Assembly: GCA_036003885.1 (NCBI GenBank)
Contig: DASYSA010000655.1
Location: 1 to 37,769 of the forward strand
Direction of reading: 5' to 3'
DNA: 37,769 bases
From: DASYSA01 sp036003885
GTDB taxonomy: Bacteria > Acidobacteriota > Blastocatellia > UBA7656
The notes below the pieces were generated by a model. That model was given only the letters and a program-made list of their open reading frames with translations, ran no database searches and was not told the origin of the DNA. Shown here one piece after another: positions 8,664 to 16,664 of the stretch (the stretch's first letter is position 1; every line of letters starts with the position of its first letter). The position numbers and the translations under genes are program-made.

Positions 8664-9137
8664 TGCCAAAACCTCCGAGGACTAAGTTGCCGGGCCGGAC
8701 AGGGATGGTCCGGCCGCGTGAGTGGAGATCTTATGATCAGGCGAATTGGTGAATCCGCCCGTAATCATAGTCTCGGCCACGATCCTTTTCACGGAGTGTA
8801 TGCGTTAGCTACACTTGCGCGATTGTTCATGCAAACGAGTAGCCCGAGATGAAGGCAGTGATTGGCGTTGGCTCGTGTACGATTTGGGTTCACCGCGCGA
8901 AGAGATTGCTGACACTCCAGTCACGACTATCGGCAACTGCGCTATGGTTTTCGGGCGAGAATGCCTCATCACTCCAAGGCGGGTGATCACGCTTAGTATG
9001 TGGGTAAAGCATGGCCAATCGTAGTGGCTGGGTGGTAAATAGTTCCAGTTCACTGGCGCTGGAATGTCCAAACACCATTGCGGTGACGTCGCGCTGTCTT
9101 CGGGTTGGTTGAGTGAGGCAATCTCGTGGCGCGACGA
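8664..9137. other. 474-bp gap between folD and the TonB receptor gene
   Basis: No convincing gene is seen on either strand; the short open frames have no ribosome-binding site or recognisable sequence. Because folD ends at its left side in the plus map (the gene reads leftward towards it), the gap must hold the folD terminator and the promoter and leader of the receptor operon. The only clear structure is a short hairpin at 8693-8715. Confidence 0.5.
8693..8715 (-). promoter_or_regulatory. Hairpin in the 5' leader of the TonB receptor gene
   Basis: A perfect 8-bp inverted repeat, ggccggac (8693-8700) and gtccggcc (8708-8715) with a 7-nt loop, about 30 bp upstream of the receptor ATG and just 5' of its Shine-Dalgarno. 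It lacks a following T-run in the sense direction, so it is not a standard terminator. It could protect the mRNA or be an operator; neither is proven. Confidence 0.4.
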
Positions 9138-10067
9138 TCACCGTTCCGAGCTTGATCGGCGCATCTTCATTGCAAGGAGAGTGTTCTTCATCAGCGAAGC
9201 TATTGTGAGGGGGCCTACTCCTCCGGGCACAGGTGTGAAATAGCCGGCCACTTCAAGGGCTTCACGAGGGTTCACATCGCCGATAAGTGTGAAGCCTTTC
9301 TTCTCAAATGCCGCCCTCCGTTTTGGGTTGTCGCCAAAAAAGCGCTCGAGGTCTTCACCCTTCGTCACCTTGTTCGTGCCGACGTCTACCACGACGGCGC
9401 CTGGTTTGATGTAGCTGCCATCAACCATTGCCATTCGGCCGATTGCGCAGATCAATATGTCCGCCTCGCGTGCTATTTCAGGGAGGTCGCTCGTACGCGA
9501 GTGGCATATTGTCACCGTCGCGTGGCGATGCAGGAGGAGCAATGACATCGGCAGTCCAACGAGACGGCTTCGGCCCATCACTACCGCTCTCGCACCTTTG
9601 ATATCGATGCCATATTGATCCAGCATCTCCATGATGCCGGACGGAGTGCAGGACCTCAGCCCGGGTTCGTTGAGCACGAGCCGGCCGATGCTGACCGGGT
9701 GCAATCCGTCGACGTCCTTCGCTGGATCAACGGCGTTGAGGATGCGATGGGAGTCGACCTGATCGGGAAGCGGCATCTGAATGAGGATACCGTCGATCTC
9801 CTCGCGGCGGTTCAGGTCGTGCACCTGGCCAAGCAGTTCAATGGTGCTGATGTCTTCGGGTAGTTCGATCTTTTCCGAGTAGAGGCCGAGATCCTCACAG
9901 GCTTTGACCTTACTGGAGACATAGATCTGCGACGCAGGATCATTTCCAACCAGCACGGCTGCGAGTCCGGGCCTGAGCCCACGCTCCGCATAGCGGGCTA
10001 TCTCGGCGGCAACCTCCGCTTTGATTCGATTGGCGACGACCGTGCCATCGAGCAACTTCGCTGTCAT
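9138..10067 (-). CDS. folD: FolD, bifunctional methylene-THF dehydrogenase / methenyl-THF cyclohydrolase
   Basis: A cytoplasmic enzyme of one-carbon folate metabolism that interconverts 5,10-methylene-THF and 10-formyl-THF with NADP. Length (309-310 residues) is slightly above the usual 280-300. Visible motifs are the catalytic segment YVSSKVKACEDLG with its Tyr and Lys, GILIQMPLPDQVD, DVDGLHPVSIGRL, the Rossmann loop VVMGRSRLVGLPM and the C-terminal PVPGGVGPLTIASLMKNT. The gene begins with two ATGs (10070 and 10067). The gaggtg Shine-Dalgarno is 1 bp from the first and 4 bp from the second, so I give the second. The 10-formyl-THF it makes is the substrate of Fmt, encoded 2 kb away. Heptad locus B lies just upstream. 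Confidence 0.96.
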   Translation of the reverse strand: MTAKLLDGTVVANRIKAEVAAEIARYAERGLRPGLAAVLVGNDPASQIYVSSKVKACEDLGLYSEKIELPEDISTIELLGQVHDLNRREEIDGILIQMPLPDQVDSHRILNAVDPAKDVDGLHPVSIGRLVLNEPGLRSCTPSGIMEMLDQYGIDIKGARAVVMGRSRLVGLPMSLLLLHRHATVTICHSRTSDLPEIAREADILICAIGRMAMVDGSYIKPGAVVVDVGTNKVTKGEDLERFFGDNPKRRAAFEKKGFTLIGDVNPREALEVAGYFTPVPGGVGPLTIASLMKNTLLAMKMRRSSSER

Positions 10068-10143
10068 CATGCACCTCGCGTGATCTGTTTAAGAGCCGAA
10101 CCGAACGGTGAGTATGAAGTTGACGATAAAAGATGTCAAAGAA

Positions 10144-10459
10144 GAGTAATGAGTGCTGAGTGCTGAGTGATCGGCGATTCATAGGCGGAGTTAGTCTCGC
10201 ATATCCGATCACTCAGCACTCAGGACTCAGGACTCAGGACTCAGCACTCAGCACTCAGCACTCAGGACTCAGGACTCAGGACTCAGCACTCAGCACTCAG
10301 GACTCAGGACTCAGGACTCAGCACTCAGGACTCAGCACTCAGCACTCAGCACTCTGCACTCTGCACTCAGCACTCAACACTCAGCACTCAACACTCAGGA
10401 CTCAGCACTCAGGACTCAGCACTCAGCACTCAGCACTCAGCACTCAGGACTCAGCACTC
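10144..10459. repeat. Heptad repeat locus B: 35-unit actcagc/actcagg array with inverted left arm
   Basis: The right arm contains 35 consecutive heptamers from 10211 to 10455 with no insertion or deletion: 18 actcagc, 13 actcagg, 2 actctgc and 2 actcaac. The left arm has four units in reverse complement, gagtaat, gagtgct, gagtgct and gagtgat (10144-10171). gagtgctgagtgatcgg near the centre pairs with ccgatcactcagcactc (from 10205), leaving about a 30-nt centre. It separates folD (minus) from the propeller gene (plus), where divergent promoters are expected. There are no spacers, so it is not CRISPR. It resembles the short tandemly repeated repetitive (STRR) heptamers of cyanobacteria. Confidence 0.95.
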
Positions 10460-10464
10460 TCTTC

Positions 10465-10494
10465 TTGAAACCACTCCGATCGGTCGTGTAACAT
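10465..10494 (+). promoter_or_regulatory. Candidate sigma70-type promoter after heptad array B
   Basis: TTGAAA at 10465-10470 and TAACAT at 10489-10494 are separated by 18 bp, immediately right of the array and about 75 bp before the likely ATG of the propeller gene. Spacing and position fit; the sequence match alone is moderate. Confidence 0.35.
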
Positions 10495-10569
10495 CTCAAG
10501 TGCCGCGTGACTCGCGCGGTCGGGCTCGGCAGGCGCTCATCCGGAACATACACTGTCACTGTGAATCAT

Positions 10570-11826
10570 ATGACTAAGAGAATCTCGTTCGCCCTGATCT
10601 CGACAGCCCTCATCCTCTCGAGTGGACTTCCCAGAGCGACTCGCGCCCAGCAGTTCCCGGGAGTCTTTGGCGCACAGCGCGCCCCCTCCATAGATGTGGA
10701 CCGAAGCGGCAAGCTCTACCTGCTGATGTCGGCCGCCACAAAGACTGTGGAGGCGCACACGCCGGGCAGCCAGATCTTCTTCACAATGTCCAAGGACGGC
10801 GGCGTCACCTGGGACAACACGCCTTTTACTCGCAACCTGTCTAACTCGAAAGGTGAGGCTTTCGGCCCCTCGGTAGCCGTTACTCAGGGCAGCGCCCGTC
10901 CGTATGTGGTCTATCATGACAATGCCGGCGGAATCACCCACGTATTCTTGCTCCGCACGAAGAAGAAGGCGAAGTTCAAGAAACCGGTCAACATCACTCC
11001 GCACGATGGAGGCGCGTTTACGCCGAAGGTCGCAGTTGATGTGAATGATGGCGTCAACATAGTCTGGGGTGACACCTCGGGCGGCGGCAGGCAAGTTGCC
11101 TTCCTTCGCTCCACCGATATGGCAATCAGCTTTACTGATCCCAGGATCATCTCCGGCACGTCGCTAAACGCCTTCGATCCGGAGATCGCGACTGTGCCGC
11201 TCACAGGGAGTTCTTCCGGATTCGCGATCTATGTCGTGTGGGACGATAAGGTGGAGGGCAAGGGCGTCACAATGTTTTCGCGCTCAACAGACGCCGGAGA
11301 GACGTTCTCGGAGCCAACCAGGGTTTCCAGGGGACCGGGTGCGGCGACCGAATCTCACATAGCGACCGACTCCTCGGGGCGAATACATGTGGTCTGGGCT
11401 GATACGGCCAGCGGAGACCCGGAGGCCTTCTATTCCAGATCGACCGATGGAGGCGTCACCTTTTCCGACCCAGTGGACTTGAGCGCGATCAGGGGCGGAG
11501 AAGTGCACAAACCGGTAGTGACCGCCTTCCGAAACAAGGTCTATGTAGCCTTTAATGAAGACGTCCGGAACAAGCAGGTATTTCTTGCTGTTTCCGAAAA
11601 TGGCGGGAGCAACTTCGGAGATATTGTTCAAGTATCGAACGCGGATCCCGATAAGGGCCGCGCCCACAGTCCGGCGATGGTGGTAGACCCCGACGAGAGA
11701 ATTCACATCGTCTGGATTGACAACTCCATACTCGGCAGCGATGAGGGGTTGCTATACTACAGCAGCTCCAGCGATGGCCATAGGTTCGGCTCGAAGAAGC
11801 CGATATATGCCTTCCTGCCGAACTAA
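10570..11826 (+). CDS. Secreted BNR/sialidase-fold beta-propeller protein
   Basis: A 418-residue exported protein built of repeated beta-propeller blades. Asp-box-like sequences recur: SKDGGVTWDN, SRSTDAGETFSEP, SRSTDGGVTFSDP, SENGGSNFGD and SSSDGHRFGS. Blades also repeat a V-x-W or I-V-W strand (VNIVWGD, YVVWDDK, IHVVWAD, IHIVWID). The fold is that of sialidase/BNR proteins, but no sialidase catalytic Arg triad or FRIP motif was recognised, so the activity is unknown. I chose the ATG at 10570 because it begins a clean signal peptide (MTKRISFALISTALILSSG ending at AQ). A GTG at 10507 would add 21 residues and lie almost at the predicted transcription start. It converges on fmt across heptad locus C. 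Confidence 0.8.
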   Translation: MTKRISFALISTALILSSGLPRATRAQQFPGVFGAQRAPSIDVDRSGKLYLLMSAATKTVEAHTPGSQIFFTMSKDGGVTWDNTPFTRNLSNSKGEAFGPSVAVTQGSARPYVVYHDNAGGITHVFLLRTKKKAKFKKPVNITPHDGGAFTPKVAVDVNDGVNIVWGDTSGGGRQVAFLRSTDMAISFTDPRIISGTSLNAFDPEIATVPLTGSSSGFAIYVVWDDKVEGKGVTMFSRSTDAGETFSEPTRVSRGPGAATESHIATDSSGRIHVVWADTASGDPEAFYSRSTDGGVTFSDPVDLSAIRGGEVHKPVVTAFRNKVYVAFNEDVRNKQVFLAVSENGGSNFGDIVQVSNADPDKGRAHSPAMVVDPDERIHIVWIDNSILGSDEGLLYYSSSSDGHRFGSKKPIYAFLPN

Positions 11827-11925
11827 CGTTTCTCGTTTCTCGTTGCTCGTTCTGATTTTAGAGTTCGGCGGTCTCTTGAAACGGGCAAACCGAAACGACA
11901 AACGAGGAACGAGCAACGAGGAACG
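11827..11925. repeat. Heptad repeat locus C (gtttctc/aacgagg family)
   Basis: Left arm: gtttctc, gtttctc, gttgctc from 11828. Right arm: aacgaca, aacgagg, aacgagc, aacgagg (11894-11921) in the complementary orientation. gaacgagcaacgag in the right arm (from 11907) pairs with ctcgttgctcgttc in the left. The locus begins right at the propeller stop codon and ends 8 bp from the fmt stop, so it fills the convergent gap and may act as a two-way terminator. Confidence 0.85.
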
Positions 11926-11933
11926 TACTCCCG

Positions 11934-12890
11934 TTAGCCGTCGCTGATTCGCATTCCCGGGGTCAATCGCAGTCCATTTGCTACCTCGCGAGCAGGCAAT
12001 CTTCGCTTTCCCTCGATCTGCAGCTCTTCAGTGTGAAGCAAGGTCGAACCGCCACACGCAACTGTAATCCCTGTTTTGTCCATACTGATGATGGTCGCCG
12101 GCCGAACAGCTGGTTCCTCGGCAGTTGGAGCCTCGCCGCTGGTGTGCGCGCGCCAGACGATGAGCCGATGATGACCGAGCACCGTGTGGCAGCCAGGCCA
12201 GGGCTGAAAGGCTCGAATGCGATTGGCTATCTGAGAGGCAGTCTGAGACCAGTCTATGAGCCCGTCTTCGCGCTCGAGCATTGGAGCGAATGTCGCTTCG
12301 CTGTTGTCCTGGGGAACTGGACGAACCTCGCCAAGTTCGAGCCGGTTTAGCGTCTCGGAGAGAAGGCCGGCTCCCACGTCAGCCAATCTCGCGGAGAGCC
12401 CCGGGGCGGTCTCGTCGTCCAGGATCTCCACTGCGCGTCGCGCGAGCATTGGCCCCGTATCGAGCCCGGCATCCATCTGCATTATGGTTATGCCGGTCTC
12501 GGGTTCCCCGTTGGCGATCGCCCAGTTTATAGGCGCGGCGCCTCGGTATCGAGGCAGCAGCGAGGCGTGAACGTTGATGCAGCCGAGCCGAGGAATGGAA
12601 AGCATCCACTCAGGCAGGATCTTGCCGTAGGCGGCCACTATGCAAGCATCGGGTGCGATCGCCTCGAAGGCCGCGCGCACCTCTTCATTGGTCTTGATTC
12701 TCGCCGGCTGAAACACCGGTATCCCGTGCTCGAGAGCGAACAACTTCACCGGAGGCTGTTGCAATTTGTTCCCGCGGCCCGCCGGTTTGTCGGGTTGAGT
12801 GAATGCCGCCGACACTGTGTGGCCGCCGGCTACCAACCGCGCCAGCGACGACACCGCAAACTCAGGCGTGCCCATAAAGATCAAACGCAT
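11934..12890 (-). CDS. fmt: Methionyl-tRNA formyltransferase
   Basis: Transfers the formyl group of 10-formyl-THF to initiator Met-tRNA. The 318-residue length is standard. It starts MRLIFMGTPEFAVSSL, contains the flexible loop region QPDKPAGRGNKLQQPPVK, and has the catalytic segment NVHASLLPRYRGAAPINWAI with the conserved Asn and His, plus the Asp in MQMDAGLDTGPM. The C-terminal tRNA-binding beta-barrel is present (INRIRAFQPWPGC-like segment and the LQIEGKRRLPAREVANG end). No peptide deformylase gene, its frequent partner, lies beside it. The upstream neighbour is the divergent alpha-amylase gene, with a 225-bp shared promoter region. Confidence 0.96.
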   Translation of the reverse strand: MRLIFMGTPEFAVSSLARLVAGGHTVSAAFTQPDKPAGRGNKLQQPPVKLFALEHGIPVFQPARIKTNEEVRAAFEAIAPDACIVAAYGKILPEWMLSIPRLGCINVHASLLPRYRGAAPINWAIANGEPETGITIMQMDAGLDTGPMLARRAVEILDDETAPGLSARLADVGAGLLSETLNRLELGEVRPVPQDNSEATFAPMLEREDGLIDWSQTASQIANRIRAFQPWPGCHTVLGHHRLIVWRAHTSGEAPTAEEPAVRPATIISMDKTGITVACGGSTLLHTEELQIEGKRRLPAREVANGLRLTPGMRISDG

Positions 12891-13115
12891 GTCTTATGTC
12901 ATACCGTCATACTCTGAGATTTTCAAACCGGTTCCAAGCCGGGTCCGGGGAATTGTTCCAAGACGTGGTGTGCAGCGTTGGAAATCCCGACTGGAACGAC
13001 AATGCTGATCCTGACCTTGACTGGAGCGCTTGTCCGTCCTTGATCGCGCAGACTATCATCATATGGTCGACCGCGAGCAGTTGCTATCGCCCCTCCCGAA
13101 ATGGAGCCATTCAAG

Positions 13116-15023
13116 ATGAGTAGACTCGTCCGCAAACCGAATAGATCATTGCAGCTCATACTGCTCTTTTCGGTGTTATTGACCGCGTCCGACTGTTCGG
13201 CGCAGGGTGGCCCGGAGGTCACCAAAGTCGAGCCCCCGAACTGGTGGGCCGGACACTCCATCAATCCGGTGCGTGTGATGATTCGGGGCCGCCACCTCAC
13301 GGGAGCGCGAGTAGAAATAGATGGGCCGGGCATAACTGTGGGCAAACAGCCCCAGGCGAACGCCAGCGGTACCTATCTGTTCATCGATTTGTCAGTCGAC
13401 CCGGCAGCGAAACCGGGCCTACGCAAGCTGAGAATCGCTACCGGCGCAGGCAGCGCGGAGGCTCGCTTCGAGATCAGCGCACCGCTTCCCGCTCAGGATC
13501 GCTTCAGCGGGGTTGCGACAGACGACGTGCTGTACCTGATCATGCCCGATCGATTCTCTAACGGAGATACTTCGAATGACGATCCGCAGAAGTCGCGAGG
13601 CCTGTTCGACCGTTCAAAAACTCGTTACTACCACGGCGGCGATCTGCGCGGCGTAATCAATCACCTGGCCTATCTGAAAGACCTCGGGGTAACCGCGATA
13701 TGGCTGAACCCGGTGTATGACAACAATGACCGCCTGAATGAGAAAGAGATCTACGACGGAAAGCCGATCACCGACTACCACGGCTACGGCGCAGTGGATT
13801 TCTATGCCGTCGATGAGCACTTCGGAGATCTGGCGACGTTTGTCGAACTGGTGGACAAGGCGCACGCGCTCGGAATCAAGATCGTCCAGGACCAGGTCGC
13901 AAATCATACCGGGCCTTATCATCCGTGGGTACGAGACGCTCCGACGCCGACCTGGTTCAATGGCACTGAGGCCCAGCACCTGAACGAGACGTGGCAGACC
14001 TGGACACTCCAGGACCCAAATGCGTCCGCTGAACTTCAACGGCCCGTGCTCGACGGTTGGTTTATCAATCTCCTGCCCGACCTGAATCAGAACGATCCCG
14101 AGACGCGGCGCTACATCATTCAGAACACGCTCTGGTGGCTCGGTGTAAGCGGGATCGACGCGATCAGGCAGGACACGTTGCCATATGTACCGCGTTCGTT
14201 CTGGCGCGATTGGATGGCGGCGATCAAGCGCCAGTATCCGAAGGTCAACGTGGTCGGCGAGACCTACGACGAAGACCCCGCGATGGTGTCGTTCTTTCAA
14301 GGTGGCGCCAGGCGATTCGATGGCGTCGACTCCGGCATCGATAGCGAATTCGACTTTCCGCTCTTCTATGCGATTCGGCATGCCTTTGCGAAAGGCAAAG
14401 AGATCAAGCCGCTGGCTCAAACACTCGCGCACGATCATCTATATCCCAACGCCGGCGTGCTGGTGACGTTTCTGGGGCTTCACGACATGCTTCGCTTCAT
14501 GAATGAGGAAGGCGCCACACGTGAAGGACTGATGCTGGCGCAGACGTTCCTGATGACCACGCGAGGAACGCCTCTGCTCTACTACGGCGACGAGATCGCG
14601 ATGCGAGGCGGGCCGGATCCTGACAACAGGCGAGACTTCCCGGGCGGGTTCCCCGGAGACGAGAGAAACGGTTTCATTGAGGGCGGCCGTTCACAGGATG
14701 AGAACGCCGTATGGAATCACCTTCGCCGGGTGGCTCGCTTGCGCGCGGAACTCGAAGCGCTGCGGCGCGGAAGACTTATTACACTCAACACTACAGACTA
14801 TCAATATGCGTTCGCTCGCGTAACGGAGCGCCAATCGGTGATTGTGGCATTCAACAATGCCAATGGAAGGGCGCAGATCGAATTTGAAGCCGCGCCCCTG
14901 AAGCTCAAGGAGGGTGCGAGGCTCACCGACCGGCTGGGTATAGCGGGCGAGACGCGCGTCCAGGGGGGCCGGTTGAAGATCAGCTTACTCCCGCGTTCGG
15001 CTGCGATACTCGTGGAGAAGTAG
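13116..15023 (+). CDS. Exported GH13 alpha-amylase / cyclomaltodextrinase-like enzyme
   Basis: A 635-residue exported GH13 enzyme for alpha-glucans. After a signal peptide (MSRLVRKPNRS, then LQLILLFSVLLTASDCSAQ) comes a cyclomaltodextrinase N-type beta domain (about residues 30-120) and the TIM barrel. Region I is DQVANHTG. Region II is GIDAIRQDT, keeping the Arg and nucleophile Asp. Region III is VGETYDED, with the acid/base Glu. Region IV is FLGLHD, keeping His-Asp although the usual Asn before it is changed. DYHGYGAVDFYAVDEHFG is the usual substrate-site stretch. I chose the ATG at 13116, with GGAG 10 bp upstream and a cleaner signal peptide, over the ATG at 13101. It may be periplasmic, acting on maltodextrins or cyclodextrins; exact specificity cannot be read. 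Confidence 0.92.
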   Translation: MSRLVRKPNRSLQLILLFSVLLTASDCSAQGGPEVTKVEPPNWWAGHSINPVRVMIRGRHLTGARVEIDGPGITVGKQPQANASGTYLFIDLSVDPAAKPGLRKLRIATGAGSAEARFEISAPLPAQDRFSGVATDDVLYLIMPDRFSNGDTSNDDPQKSRGLFDRSKTRYYHGGDLRGVINHLAYLKDLGVTAIWLNPVYDNNDRLNEKEIYDGKPITDYHGYGAVDFYAVDEHFGDLATFVELVDKAHALGIKIVQDQVANHTGPYHPWVRDAPTPTWFNGTEAQHLNETWQTWTLQDPNASAELQRPVLDGWFINLLPDLNQNDPETRRYIIQNTLWWLGVSGIDAIRQDTLPYVPRSFWRDWMAAIKRQYPKVNVVGETYDEDPAMVSFFQGGARRFDGVDSGIDSEFDFPLFYAIRHAFAKGKEIKPLAQTLAHDHLYPNAGVLVTFLGLHDMLRFMNEEGATREGLMLAQTFLMTTRGTPLLYYGDEIAMRGGPDPDNRRDFPGGFPGDERNGFIEGGRSQDENAVWNHLRRVARLRAELEALRRGRLITLNTTDYQYAFARVTERQSVIVAFNNANGRAQIEFEAAPLKLKEGARLTDRLGIAGETRVQGGRLKISLLPRSAAILVEK

Positions 15024-15028
15024 CGGAC

Positions 15029-15175
15029 AGGTGTGAGGCGTGAGGTGTGAGGTGTCAGGTGTCAGGGGCCAGGGTCAGGGGCCAGGGGGTGAGATGTCAG
15101 ATGTCATATACAGACTGATAGCTGAAACCTGGCACCTGACACCTGGCACCTGGCACCTGACACCTCGCACCTGAC
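15029..15175. repeat. Heptad repeat locus D (aggtgtc/acctgac family)
   Basis: Left arm from 15029: aggtgtg, aggcgtg, aggtgtg, aggtgtc, aggtgtc, aggggcc, a 6-nt unit, then aggggcc. Right arm 15127-15175: seven uninterrupted heptamers, acctggc, acctgac, acctggc, acctggc, acctgac, acctcgc and acctgac. The arms are complementary around a centre of about 40 nt. The locus starts 6 bp after the amylase stop and ends 19 bp before the rlmN start, so it holds whatever transcription stop and start signals lie between them. Confidence 0.9.
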
Positions 15176-15187
15176 AACTGCTATACT
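15157..15187 (+). promoter_or_regulatory. Candidate rlmN promoter partly formed by the heptad array
   Basis: A good -10 hexamer, TATACT (15182-15187), lies 7 bp before the rlmN ATG. A CTGACA -35-like hexamer at 15157-15162 inside the repeat arm is 19 bp upstream of it. If used, transcription would begin at about the start codon, giving a leaderless mRNA, which fits the absence of a Shine-Dalgarno. Speculative. Confidence 0.3.
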
Positions 15188-15194
15188 CACTTTC

Positions 15195-16265
15195 ATGCAA
15201 ACGGCTCCACAAGATCAGAAGGTCGAACTGCTTGGTCTGAACCGGGACGAGCTGCGCGAGTTCATGGTGTCGCTCGGCGAGAAACCGTATCGCTCGCAGC
15301 AACTCTACGAGGCGATCTACCGGCGCCGCGTGACCGGGTTCGACGCGATGACCGAACTCCCAAAGACCCTTCGGCGGATTCTTGATGAGAACGCGGTTGT
15401 GGGTCGCATTCGGATCGACAACGTCTTCATATCTTCCGATGGGACCCGGCGCTTTCTGCTGAAGCTCGGCGATGGATCTGAAATCGAATCTGTCTTCATG
15501 CCCGAAGAGGGGCGAGATACGATCTGCATTTCGAGCCAGGCTGGTTGCCCGCTTGCCTGTAGCTTCTGCATGACCGGAGTGATGGGGCTCAAGCGCAACC
15601 TGACGGCGGGCGAGATCGTCGCGCAAGTCCTAATTGTGCTGAACGAAGTCTACGGCCCCTTAGTAGAAACACCGCACCGTACGAATATCGTGATGATGGG
15701 TATGGGCGAGCCGTTGTTGAATTTTGACAACGTGATGAAGTCCATTCGCTTGTTCGCCGACCAGGTGGGCCTGAATATCGCGCCGCGTCGAGTTACGCTT
15801 TCGACGGCGGGGATTGTCCCACGCATCCACGATCTTGCCCGGGAAGATATCCGCCCTCGACTGGCGATCTCACTGACGGCGCCCACAGACGAGCTGCGCA
15901 ATCGGCTCTTTCCGATCAACAGCAAATACCCGCTTGCAGAGCTTATCGGCGCGTGCCGCGCGTATCCGCTCGGTGCACGCGAGCGACTGACCTTCGAATA
16001 CGTGATGCTCGCCGGAGTCAACGACAGCGACCAAAACGCCCGAGAGTTGGTGAGATTGCTATCAGATCTTCGCGCGAAGGTGAATCTGATCCCGCACAAT
16101 CCCGCGCCCGAGCTCCCCTTTCAATCGTCGTCGATGGATCGGATTCTTGCATTTCAGAAGATCCTGACCGATGCGCGATTGCATTCGTTCATACGCCGAC
16201 CGCGGGGACAGGATATCTCTGCAGCGTGTGGTCAGTTGGCGGCAAGACATCAGGCGATCGCATAA
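15195..16265 (+). CDS. rlmN: RlmN, dual-specificity 23S rRNA/tRNA adenine-C2 methyltransferase
   Basis: A radical-SAM enzyme that methylates C2 of A2503 in 23S rRNA and A37 in some tRNAs. At 356 residues it is a standard length. The [4Fe-4S] motif CPLACSFC, the GMGEPLLNFDNV stretch, STAGIVPRIHDLA, LAISLTAPTDELRNRLFPIN and EYVMLAGVNDSDQNA are all present. The mechanistic C-terminal Cys is in GQDISAACGQLA. The N-terminal HhH-like region (FMVSLGEKPYRSQQLYEAIY) is complete, so the ATG at 15195 is well placed. No Shine-Dalgarno precedes it, and the upstream sequence is heptad locus D. It converges tail to tail with the DUF4177-like gene. Confidence 0.96.
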   Translation: MQTAPQDQKVELLGLNRDELREFMVSLGEKPYRSQQLYEAIYRRRVTGFDAMTELPKTLRRILDENAVVGRIRIDNVFISSDGTRRFLLKLGDGSEIESVFMPEEGRDTICISSQAGCPLACSFCMTGVMGLKRNLTAGEIVAQVLIVLNEVYGPLVETPHRTNIVMMGMGEPLLNFDNVMKSIRLFADQVGLNIAPRRVTLSTAGIVPRIHDLAREDIRPRLAISLTAPTDELRNRLFPINSKYPLAELIGACRAYPLGARERLTFEYVMLAGVNDSDQNARELVRLLSDLRAKVNLIPHNPAPELPFQSSSMDRILAFQKILTDARLHSFIRRPRGQDISAACGQLAARHQAIA

Positions 16266-16273
16266 GCCATCAG

Positions 16274-16630
16274 TCACTTGCGGCTTGGGCGCTTGAAGAT
16301 GACTTCGTATAGCGGCTGCTTCTGGCTTGCGCGGATCGTCGCTTCAGGGGAACTGAACATCGAAGCACTCAGTCGATCTCGCTCCTCTTTCGGTGTGGAT
16401 TCGTCCGACCGGGTTTCAAAATCTGACTTCGTTTGGACGGATCTTCGGGCAAATACGAGTTCCCATCCATCCTCCCCCGCCTTGTTCATTTCACTGGCGA
16501 AGTCTTCATCCTTCAAAGACGAGATCTTGTATTCCCACTTCTCGATGCCATGACTCGAAGCTCGCTGTGCGCAGCCGAATTGACCTAACACCACGACAAG
16601 GAGCATCAGATCCAAAACAAGTTGTCGCAT
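16274..16630 (-). CDS. DUF4177-like small exported protein
   Basis: A 118-residue protein with an N-terminal hydrophobic segment (LVLDLMLLVVVLGQFGC) followed by a short domain of the DUF4177 type: EKWEYKISSL at the front, a DGWELVFAR turn in the middle and YEVIFKRP at the end. The Cys after the hydrophobic stretch could be a lipid-modified residue, but the -3 position is Gln rather than Leu, so lipoprotein status is doubtful. Strong Shine-Dalgarno aggaggga lies upstream; an adjacent GTG at 16633 is an equally spaced alternative start. Function of the domain is unknown. It sits 34 bp downstream of the O-methyltransferase gene on the same strand. Confidence 0.75.
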   Translation of the reverse strand: MRQLVLDLMLLVVVLGQFGCAQRASSHGIEKWEYKISSLKDEDFASEMNKAGEDGWELVFARRSVQTKSDFETRSDESTPKEERDRLSASMFSSPEATIRASQKQPLYEVIFKRPSRK

Positions 16631-16664
16631 CACTTTGTTCTCCCTCCTGCTTCATTGATCGATT

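Noticed and set aside
10144..10459. Possible CRISPR array
   Set aside because: Units are 7 nt and directly adjacent with no spacers, and no cas gene is present.
10160..10468. 102-residue open frame through the actcag array
   Set aside because: It is only the translation of the heptad repeat (period-7 amino-acid pattern), with no ribosome-binding site or unique sequence.
13614..14438. 274-residue minus-strand open frame
   Set aside because: Antisense shadow of the GH13 gene, whose catalytic motifs lie in the other strand.
16580..16630. Lipoprotein signal in the DUF4177-like protein
   Set aside because: A Cys follows the hydrophobic segment, but the -3 residue is Gln, which does not fit a lipobox; kept only as a possibility.
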